DNA of 6,122 nt from Chlorobiota bacterium (GTDB taxonomy: Bacteria > Bacteroidota > Bacteroidia > Bacteroidales > JAADGE01), in assembly GCA_030592825.1 (NCBI GenBank), contig JAUVIG010000232.1, forward strand, positions 1 through 6,122, written 5' to 3'. Numbering within the stretch: the stretch's first letter is position 1; each line of letters begins with the position of its first letter. Under the pieces are notes generated by a model. That model saw only the letters and a list, made by a program, of their open reading frames with translations, was not told the DNA's origin and searched no databases. Below are positions 1-5,650 of this stretch, one piece after another. Both the position numbers and the translations under genes were made by a program.

Positions 1-1330
1 AATGTTCAGTGTCAATAAATCGATTTGTTGAAGTTACCATTCCTCCGAATATTGTGTTTCCGTCATTCATGTCTTTTTGAAGTCTACCCGCAAAATAGTT
101 TGTATATGGTTCAACAACTTCTTTTCTTCTTTCGCCGTTGAGGTCAATTTCTGCATATTCTTTATTTGTAAAATTCTCAATGATACCGATTGATAATCCT
201 TTTTTTGTTTTTCCTGTTAACTTTAATGCACCCAAAATACGTGTATTATCAGGCATGTTCACGTATTCTTCATCTGCTGTTTCAGGATAATAATGAGGGC
301 TGCTTCCTAACCTTCTGGAATAGAAAAGATTATCACTTGACCAAGGGCTGCCGCCGGGAGTGATTTCATAATCTGTAATATTACTGCCTTCAACAAAAAA
401 TGGCCTTTTTTCATCAAAGAAAGTTTCAAAAGCCGTTAAATTTACTTCCGACGGATCAGCTTCAACTTGTCCGAAATCCGGGTTTACGGCAAAGTCCAAA
501 ATCAAATCATTTGTTATACCGATTTTTCCGTCAATTCCTGCATTAAAACCAAAATCCTTTCCGTCGGCAAAAGGATTTCCTTCTTCATTTTCATACAGTT
601 CAAATTTTGAAGAAAAATAAGGGGCGATTTCAATTTGACGTTTAGGTTTAAGATTAGTCAGCCCGTTTAATTCTCCGAATCTGCTTACCCATCCTGATGT
701 TTCTTTTGAGATGTGTTGCCAAATACTCCATTCATCTTTTCTGAAAATATATCTTCCTACTTCTAATCCCCATACTTGATTTTCTTTCTTACTAAATCTT
801 AATTGACTTAAAGGTATTTTCATCTCTGCCGACCAGCCATAATTTGTTATTGCTGTTTTTACAGTCCATAATGGATCCCATGTATCATCGTCATCGTGTA
901 AATTATCATTTGAGGTAACAGCATCATTTCTGACACCCGCTGCATTTACCGCAAATACGAATGCTGTTTTTTTATCATAATAGCTGTCAAATTGAACTAC
1001 AACAAGATCACCGTCCCAACTGTCTCTCCTTGATAAACGTTTTTCAATCTTCTCGGATTCTGTATCATAAGCTTTTATTGCTACATATATGTTATTCTCA
1101 TCATATAATATTTTAAATTCGGTTTTTTGGGAAGGTTTTTCCCCTTCATTTGGCTCATATTGTGTAAAGTCTCCCGTCCATTCCACTTGATTCCAAACAG
1201 TTTCATCAAAATTGCCGTCAATTTTTATTATTGAAGCATCAACTTTTTCTGTTGTAAATATTCTTTGTTGACTATTAACTGTAATTGATGAAGTCAAAAT
1301 TACTAAAATTAAAAAAAATATTTTTTTCAT
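1..1330 (-). CDS. DUF5916 family secreted/outer-membrane protein with N-terminal CBM9-like domain (partial, C-terminus off the left edge)
   Basis: Reading the minus strand from the ATG at 1330 gives 443 codons with no stop, so the gene continues beyond the left edge. Residues 1–20 form a signal peptide (MKK, a hydrophobic core FFLILVILTSS, likely cleavage near VNS/QQ). About residues 29–215 resemble the family 9 carbohydrate-binding fold seen at the front of DUF5916 proteins (KIDGNFDETVW near 36–46, then repeated beta-strands with WSAEMKIPLSQLRF near 166–179). From about 230 the DUF5916 region begins, with the hallmark NPDFGQVEADPSEVNL at 283–298 followed by FFDEKRPFFVEG. Family members usually run to roughly 700–900 residues, and the C-terminal part is predicted to be a beta-barrel in the outer membrane. 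Substrate and function are unknown; the CBM9-like domain does not prove sugar binding. A promoter match lies 20 bp upstream of the start. The family call is firm, the role is not. Confidence 0.9.
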   Translation of the reverse strand, partial: MKKIFFLILVILTSSITVNSQQRIFTTEKVDASIIKIDGNFDETVWNQVEWTGDFTQYEPNEGEKPSQKTEFKILYDENNIYVAIKAYDTESEKIEKRLSRRDSWDGDLVVVQFDSYYDKKTAFVFAVNAAGVRNDAVTSNDNLHDDDDTWDPLWTVKTAITNYGWSAEMKIPLSQLRFSKKENQVWGLEVGRYIFRKDEWSIWQHISKETSGWVSRFGELNGLTNLKPKRQIEIAPYFSSKFELYENEEGNPFADGKDFGFNAGIDGKIGITNDLILDFAVNPDFGQVEADPSEVNLTAFETFFDEKRPFFVEGSNITDYEITPGGSPWSSDNLFYSRRLGSSPHYYPETADEEYVNMPDNTRILGALKLTGKTKKGLSIGIIENFTNKEYAEIDLNGERRKEVVEPYTNYFAGRLQKDMNDGNTIFGGMVTSTNRFIDTEH

Positions 1331-1349
1331 ATGTTTATTTTATAACTTT

Positions 1350-1380
1350 CAAAAGTCATATAATTTTTTGCGTGAGCAAA
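1350..1380 (-). promoter_or_regulatory. Bacteroidota-type promoter for the DUF5916 gene
   Basis: On the minus strand a TTTG (1377–1380) is followed after exactly 19 bases by GACTTTTG (1350–1357). The known Bacteroidota sigma-A consensus is TTTG, 19–21 bases, TAnnTTTG, so the only mismatch is G for T at the first -7 base. Transcription would begin around 1343–1346, giving a leader of roughly 13–16 bases before the ATG at 1330. The leader is A/T-rich with no Shine-Dalgarno sequence, as is usual in this phylum. The -33 element sits inside a short dyad (1365–1382). Predicted from sequence only. Confidence 0.6.
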
Positions 1381-1567
1381 AATCACAATAAAAATAATTA
1401 TTCAGTTGTGTGTTGAAAATTTTTTTTTAATCATGGAAGTTTCATCAGATTAAATTAAAATTTTTATGTTAAAGACGAAAATTATTAATAATTGTTACAA
1501 TTTACAAAAATAATTGTTTCAAATATCACATTAATTTTTAATTGGCCATATAATAATATCTAAATAG

Positions 1568-1592
1568 CATGTTGTTCTTTACCAACAACATG
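1568..1592. repeat. Perfect 9-bp inverted repeat, candidate operator or hairpin
   Basis: CATGTTGTT (1568–1576) is exactly mirrored by AACAACATG (1584–1592) around a 7-base spacer, ctttacc. It could be a binding site for a dimeric regulator or, if transcribed, a hairpin. It lies 122 bp upstream of the kinase start and 238 bp upstream of the DUF5916 start. Plus-strand sequence after it has only a broken T-run, so it is a poor terminator, and no gene ends nearby. Confidence 0.5.
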
Positions 1593-1690
1593 AATTATTC
1601 TATTTTTGTTGTTTGTATCATATAAAACATTGTTCATTTAACAAAACTTACCGGTATTTATTTTATTTATTCTGTTAATTTATTTTGCAT

Positions 1691-1698
1691 TACTTTTG
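1691..1698 (+). promoter_or_regulatory. Candidate -7 element for the histidine kinase gene
   Basis: TACTTTTG matches the Bacteroidota -7 consensus TAnnTTTG exactly and ends 15 bases before the GTG start at 1714. I see no clean TTTG at the expected 19–21 base distance upstream, so the promoter is half-supported. If used, transcription would start near 1703–1706 and the leader would be only about 8–11 bases long. Confidence 0.45.
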
Positions 1699-1713
1699 TA
1701 AAAAATAATTATT

Positions 1714-2811
1714 GTGAAATTTTATCAATTTATAAAAAATATTGATTATAAAAGAATAGGCTATCATGTTCTTTTTTGGGTAGTGATAAGTGTTTTTTAT
1801 GATGCCGTATCTTCAATTGTGTCGGAAAGACCTTTTTTTGAGATGTTGGCGCATGATTTTAAATTTTTTTTCCCCAGTGATGTATTAGGCGTTTATATTA
1901 CATTATATATATTAATTCCCGGACTGTTACTGAAAAGAAAATATACGCAATTTATAATTTTTTTATTACTGTTTTTAGGTTTTTTAATGATAGTAATTAC
2001 TTTACCTCTTCAATATCTCGGACTTTTTCTTGAATATCAGGAGAAGTTTTTAGAGGCCGGAAGGCTGTTTCCTACATTGTATGATTATATAAGTCATAAC
2101 TTTTTAATAGCATTAACTGTTAAATTAATGATTATTGGACTTGCATCTTCAATAAAAATTGCAAAGAATTGGTTCAAATCTCAAAAAAAACAACAAAATC
2201 TGTTAAAAGAAAAATTTGAAGTTGATTTGCAGTTGAAAGAAGCAGAGCTTAAATTTCTTAAGTCGCAAATTAATCCGCATTTTTTGTTCAATGCTTTAAA
2301 TAACCTTTACAGCCTTACTCTTGAGAAATCGTCAAAAGCACCTGAAGTTGTTTTAAAAATATCTTCACTTTTAGATTATGTTCTGTATGAATGTAATGTA
2401 CCAAAGATTGATCTCGACAGAGAAATTGAAAATATTAAAAACTATATTGATCTTCAAAAGATCAGGTATGGTAATGATACTAATATTAAATTAAGTGTTG
2501 AAGGAGACATATCCGATATTCAAATTGCACCTTTATTGATTCTTCCCTTAGTTGAAAATGCCTTTAAACACGGAGTAGATAAGAATGTAGGTAAGGGATA
2601 CATTTATATTGATATTAAAGTTGCTGATAATGCAACGCTGGATCTGTCGGTTAAAAACAGCTTGAAAGGAGAAAATAATCATGAAGGTGACGGTATTGGT
2701 TTAACAAATCTTCGTAAAAGATTGGAATTGCAATATCCCGATAAACATAGTTTTTCTCTGGGATTAACAGATGAGAGTTGTATTTCTGATCTTAAATTGA
2801 AACTTTATTAA
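1714..2811 (+). CDS. LytS/YehU-type sensor histidine kinase (His_kinase family), membrane-bound, no adjacent response regulator
   Basis: The 365-residue product has four predicted membrane helices (about 15–32, 51–73, 79–104 and 130–150), a charged, probably coiled-coil linker (about 155–183), and then the kinase core. The phosphoacceptor motif is INPHFLFNALNNL with His189. The ATP-binding part shows an N-box LVENAFKHGV (279–288) and a G-box GDGIGLTNLRKRLELQYP (325–342). This is the class that normally phosphorylates LytTR-domain response regulators; its membrane domain senses an unknown signal. The start is GTG: the frame is closed by a stop at 1699–1701, and the next in-frame ATG (residue 44) would remove the first helix. 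No regulator gene lies beside it: the next gene, 102 bp downstream, is acpP, and upstream is the divergent DUF5916 gene. The C-terminus looks complete. The regulator is presumably encoded elsewhere. Confidence 0.92.
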   Translation: MKFYQFIKNIDYKRIGYHVLFWVVISVFYDAVSSIVSERPFFEMLAHDFKFFFPSDVLGVYITLYILIPGLLLKRKYTQFIIFLLLFLGFLMIVITLPLQYLGLFLEYQEKFLEAGRLFPTLYDYISHNFLIALTVKLMIIGLASSIKIAKNWFKSQKKQQNLLKEKFEVDLQLKEAELKFLKSQINPHFLFNALNNLYSLTLEKSSKAPEVVLKISSLLDYVLYECNVPKIDLDREIENIKNYIDLQKIRYGNDTNIKLSVEGDISDIQIAPLLILPLVENAFKHGVDKNVGKGYIYIDIKVADNATLDLSVKNSLKGENNHEGDGIGLTNLRKRLELQYPDKHSFSLGLTDESCISDLKLKLY

Positions 2812-2864
2812 ACAAAGTTTAAGTTAAAAATGATAATATTTTTTTTTTATTTTAGAGAATTAAT

Positions 2865-2872
2865 TTTCTTTG
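2865..2872 (+). promoter_or_regulatory. Candidate -7 element for acpP
   Basis: TTTCTTTG differs from the Bacteroidota consensus TAnnTTTG at one base. It lies 41 bases before the acpP ATG, giving a leader of about 35 bases. A run of ten T (2839–2848) sits upstream near where a -33 element would be, but no clear TTTG is present. The 102-bp gap after the kinase and the expected high, independent expression of acyl carrier protein make a promoter here likely; the exact element is tentative. Confidence 0.4.
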
Positions 2873-2913
2873 CAAATCACAATTTACTTATTTACTAATT
2901 AAAATTTTTTATT

Positions 2914-3150
2914 ATGTCAGACATTGCCTCAAGAGTAAAAGCAATTATTATAGATAAATTAGGTGTTGAAGAAAGTGAAGTTACCCTGGAAGCCAGTTTT
3001 ACTGATGATCTCGGAGCAGACTCACTTGATACTGTTGAGTTAATCATGGAATTTGAAAAAGAATTTAATATTGCAATTCCTGATGACAAAGCTGAAGCTA
3101 TTGCTACTGTTGGTGAAGCTGTAAGCTATATCGAAGAGAATTCAAAATAA
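2914..3150 (+). CDS. acpP: Acyl carrier protein
   Basis: This 78-residue acidic protein has the usual length and the attachment motif GADSLDTVE, with Ser37 as the site for the 4'-phosphopantetheine arm. It carries acyl intermediates as thioesters through cytosolic type II fatty-acid synthesis and donates acyl chains to phospholipid and lipid A synthesis. Helix II (DSLDTVELIMEFEKEF, 36–51), the main contact surface for partner enzymes, is well conserved. The ATG at 2914 is preceded by an A/T-only leader with no Shine-Dalgarno sequence. fabF follows after 62 bases that contain a terminator-like hairpin, so acpP is probably made in large excess over the genes behind it. The identification is secure. 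Confidence 0.98.
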   Translation: MSDIASRVKAIIIDKLGVEESEVTLEASFTDDLGADSLDTVELIMEFEKEFNIAIPDDKAEAIATVGEAVSYIEENSK

Positions 3151-3158
3151 TTTTATTT

Positions 3159-3195
3159 GAGGATTACAATATTTTATAGTAATCCTCTTTCTCTT
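3159..3195 (+). terminator. Terminator-like hairpin between acpP and fabF
   Basis: GAGGATTAC (3159–3167) pairs perfectly with GTAATCCTC (3179–3187) around an 11-base loop, and a T-rich tract (TTTCTCTTTTTTTTT) follows at once. It begins 8 bases after the acpP stop codon. The 9-bp stem has four G/C pairs, strong for this AT-rich DNA. fabF starts only 25 bases after the stem and I see no clear promoter between them, so it most likely acts as a partial terminator that lets some polymerases through. It could also stabilise the 3' end of a short acpP mRNA. Confidence 0.75.
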
Positions 3196-3212
3196 TTTTT
3201 TTAAATTTTTAT

Positions 3213-4463
3213 ATGGAATTAAAACGTGTTGTCGTAACCGGTCTTGGTACAATTAATTCTATTGGTCATGATTCCAAAGAGACTTGGGAAAACATGATTA
3301 AAGGAGTTAGTGGTGCAGGCCCTATCACAAATTTTGATGCAAGTAAATTTAAAACAAAATTTGCCTGTGAAGTCAAAAATTATGACCCGCTAAAATATTT
3401 TAAGAAACCTGAAGCCAGGAAACTTGATAAATTTACACAGTTTGCAATTATTGCAGCTGATGAAGCAGTTAAAGATGCAAATTTTAACTTTGATCAAATA
3501 AATCCGGACAGAGCAGGGGTAATTTGGGCATCAGGAATAGGAGGTTTGCAGACATTTAAAGATGAGGTCGTTGAATATGTTGAGAATGATTATACTCCTC
3601 GATTCAACCCGTTTTTTATTCCGAAAATGATAGCAGATATTGCTGCCGGTCATATATCAATAAAATATGATTTCAGAGGACCGAATTATGCAACAGTTTC
3701 TGCATGTGCATCATCTTCACATTCACTCATAGATGCATATAATCTTATCCGTCTGGGCAAAGCAGATATTTTTGTAACCGGAGGGTCAGAGCATGCTGTT
3801 ACTGAAGCAGGTATAGGCGGATTTAATGCTATGAGAGCAATTTCCACAAGAAATGATGATCCTAAAACTGCTTCCAGACCTTTTGATATTGGGAGAGACG
3901 GATTTGTTATTGGTGACGGAGGTGCTGCTTTAGTACTTGAAGAATATGAACATGCCGTAAAACGAGGTGCAAAAATTTATGCTGAATTTGCAGGCGGCGG
4001 CATGACCGGAGATGCTCACCATATTACAGCTCCGCATCCTGAAGGCAGAGGGGCTGCAATGGTAATGAAAGTTACATTAGAAGATGCTGAAATGACTCCT
4101 GATCAAATTGATTATATTAATCTTCACGGAACATCTACAGGATTAGGCGATATTGCAGAACCTAAAGCGGTATTAGATGTTTTTGGAGAGCATGCTTATA
4201 ATTTGAGTATCAGTTCAACAAAATCAATGACAGGACATCTTTTGGGAGCAACCGGTGCGCTTGAAGCTTTAGCCTCTGTTATGGCAATTAAAACCGGTGA
4301 TATTCCGCCGACAATTAATCTATTTGAACTGGACCCGAATATTGATTCAAAACTTGATTTTACCTTTAATAAAACGAAACATCGTGAAATTAGAGCAGCA
4401 TTAAGTAATACTTTCGGTTTTGGCGGACATAATGCTTCAATAATTATTAAAAAATTTGAATAA
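3213..4463 (+). CDS. fabF: 3-oxoacyl-[acyl-carrier-protein] synthase II (beta-ketoacyl-ACP synthase II)
   Basis: The 416-residue protein has the full thiolase-fold condensing-enzyme layout at the usual length. The catalytic triad is visible: Cys165 in VSACASSSH, His305 in NLHGTSTG and His342 in KSMTGHLLGATGA. The C-terminal NTFGFGGHNAS loop (399–409) is the gate next to the active site. It condenses malonyl-ACP with acyl-ACP in the elongation cycle of fatty-acid synthesis, using the acyl carrier protein encoded just upstream. The segment after the first catalytic His reads HGTSTGLGD where most relatives have a proline (HGTSTP.GD); this is a local change that leaves the catalytic residues intact. 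The ATG at 3213 has no Shine-Dalgarno sequence. rnc begins 9 bases after its stop. Expression probably depends on readthrough of the hairpin after acpP. Confidence 0.97.
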   Translation: MELKRVVVTGLGTINSIGHDSKETWENMIKGVSGAGPITNFDASKFKTKFACEVKNYDPLKYFKKPEARKLDKFTQFAIIAADEAVKDANFNFDQINPDRAGVIWASGIGGLQTFKDEVVEYVENDYTPRFNPFFIPKMIADIAAGHISIKYDFRGPNYATVSACASSSHSLIDAYNLIRLGKADIFVTGGSEHAVTEAGIGGFNAMRAISTRNDDPKTASRPFDIGRDGFVIGDGGAALVLEEYEHAVKRGAKIYAEFAGGGMTGDAHHITAPHPEGRGAAMVMKVTLEDAEMTPDQIDYINLHGTSTGLGDIAEPKAVLDVFGEHAYNLSISSTKSMTGHLLGATGALEALASVMAIKTGDIPPTINLFELDPNIDSKLDFTFNKTKHREIRAALSNTFGFGGHNASIIIKKFE

Positions 4464-4472
4464 TATTATTTT

Positions 4473-5195
4473 GTGTTGAGTTTTTTTAAAAAAAAATCTG
4501 TTAATAGAGATTACTACAAAAAATTAACAAAACTCCTCGGTTTTAAACCAAAGAATGAAAATCTTTATGTGTTGGCATTCACACATAAATCTGCCGAATC
4601 ATTAGAAAGTGACGGTTATTGTGCTAATTATGAACGCCTTGAATACTTAGGGGATGCCATTTTAGATGCTGCAATCAGCGAATTGCTTTACAAAAGATTT
4701 CCGTCTGCAGATGAAGGCTTTCTTACACAAATGCGTACCAAAATAGTAAACGGTAAAAGTTTAACTGAACTGGCAAAAAAGCTTCAAATTGAAAAATTAT
4801 TATTTGTAAAATCATCTAAAAATATAACTGAAAGGATTTATGAAGATGCTTTTGAAGCGCTAATCGGTGCAATATATTTAGACCGAGGATTTAAATATGT
4901 TATTCAATTTGTAACTCAAAAAATATTGGTTGAGCATATTAATTTAAATCAATTAAAGTTTATTGATACAAATTATAAAAGTCGTATTATTGAGTGGTCT
5001 CAAAAACATAAAATATCAATCGAATTTTGTACGGATGAAAACTCTGATGATTCCAAGAGTTTTATCTCAAAATTGAAAATTTATGATAAAGTAATTGCTG
5101 AAGGTAACGGATACTCAAAAAAGGAAGCAGAACAAAGCGCTTCAAAACTTGCTTTATCAAAAATTAAAGCCGATGATTTTATACTTGAAGTTTGA
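4473..5195 (+). CDS. rnc: Ribonuclease III
   Basis: The 240-residue product has an N-terminal RNase III domain and a C-terminal double-stranded RNA-binding domain (about 165–232, ending GYSKKEAEQSASKLALSKI). The signature ERLEYLGDAIL is at 54–64. The acidic residues expected by alignment with the E. coli enzyme are all present: Glu54, Glu57, Asp61, Glu81, Asp125 and Glu128. It cleaves double-stranded RNA in rRNA precursors, mRNAs and antisense pairs, with Mg2+, in the cytosol as a dimer. There is no ATG upstream of the catalytic region; the start is GTG at 4473, or possibly TTG at the next codon (4476), so translation is likely modest. Codons 3–8 contain a T7-A9 run. It sits 9 bases behind fabF and overlaps the next gene by 4 bases, an arrangement common in Bacteroidota. 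Confidence 0.95.
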   Translation: MLSFFKKKSVNRDYYKKLTKLLGFKPKNENLYVLAFTHKSAESLESDGYCANYERLEYLGDAILDAAISELLYKRFPSADEGFLTQMRTKIVNGKSLTELAKKLQIEKLLFVKSSKNITERIYEDAFEALIGAIYLDRGFKYVIQFVTQKILVEHINLNQLKFIDTNYKSRIIEWSQKHKISIEFCTDENSDDSKSFISKLKIYDKVIAEGNGYSKKEAEQSASKLALSKIKADDFILEV

Positions 5196-5614
5196 AAAAG
5201 ACAATTAAAATAAAAAATGAAATCAATATACCTGAAAAAGTAATTGGTATATCATCTCAAAGCAGCGATTATCACATTGCATGGGAGATAAATAATATAT
5301 TGAATATCAGCTTGTTTAAGCTATCTGAAAAAGCTTTTGCCGATAAGAAATTAAATAAAGAAATACCGATAAAATTATATTATTTTAAAGATGATAATTC
5401 ACGAAAATATTATCTTTTGGAAAATAATACAAACGGCAGAAGTTTATTCTTAAGTTTGAAACATATTGATTATTTATTGATAATTGATCCCGAATCAGAT
5501 GATGTAAAAGAATATGTTACAAAACTTTCTGCCCCTAAAGCCTTTTTAGGTTGTTTCTCAATAGAATTAAATAAATCCCAAATAAAACAATTAAAAGACA
5601 TACTGATAAAATAA
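5192..5614 (+). CDS. IPExxxVDY family protein, function unknown
   Basis: This 140-residue, probably cytosolic protein has no signal peptide or membrane segment. I assign it to the IPExxxVDY family by three things together: its size, its position directly behind rnc, and the order of its motifs. These are SSDYHIAWEINNILNI (24–39), an aromatic stretch KLYYFKDD (61–68), a form of the name motif ending HIDYLLII (91–98), and a C-terminal SAPKAFLGCFSIE (113–125). In this copy the IPE half is lost (FLS at 86–88) and VDY reads IDY (92–94). The start is TTG at 5192, overlapping the rnc stop in the four bases TTGA, so translation is probably coupled. No biochemical role is established; in many Bacteroidota it sits between rnc and pyk, but pyk is not next here. 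The reading frame is secure, the family call fairly so. Confidence 0.8.
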   Translation: MKKTIKIKNEINIPEKVIGISSQSSDYHIAWEINNILNISLFKLSEKAFADKKLNKEIPIKLYYFKDDNSRKYYLLENNTNGRSLFLSLKHIDYLLIIDPESDDVKEYVTKLSAPKAFLGCFSIELNKSQIKQLKDILIK

Positions 5615-5650
5615 CATTGCTGTATTTCAAACAGATAACTTTTTTGTGGT

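Larger units (their letters stand above)
1331..1713. other. Divergent intergenic region, 383 bp, no gene seen
   Basis: This very AT-rich region separates the left-pointing DUF5916 gene from the right-pointing histidine kinase. I see no convincing open reading frame, tRNA or structured RNA. It holds a minus-strand promoter (1350–1380), a -7 like element for the kinase (1691–1698), a perfect 9-bp inverted repeat (1568–1592), smaller dyads at 1365–1382, 1491–1501 and 1630–1644, and the 8-bp palindrome TACCGGTA (1649–1656). Several dyads contain TTGTT/AACAA half-sites. Its length and dyad content fit a regulatory region, but no specific regulator can be named. Confidence 0.6.

Noticed and set aside
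2800..2820. Hairpin at the end of the kinase gene (AAACTTT … AAAGTTT)
   Set aside because: The stem has only one G/C pair, overlaps the stop codon, and the nearest long T-run (2839–2848) is 18 bases away, so it is not a credible terminator.
2895..3089. Minus-strand open frame antisense to acpP
   Set aside because: It lies wholly opposite the conserved acpP gene, and its serine-rich translation resembles no family.
5620..5634. CTGT … ACAG dyad in the convergent gap, as a bidirectional terminator
   Set aside because: A 4-bp stem is too weak, although a T-run follows at 5641; the gap is too short to say how transcription ends there.
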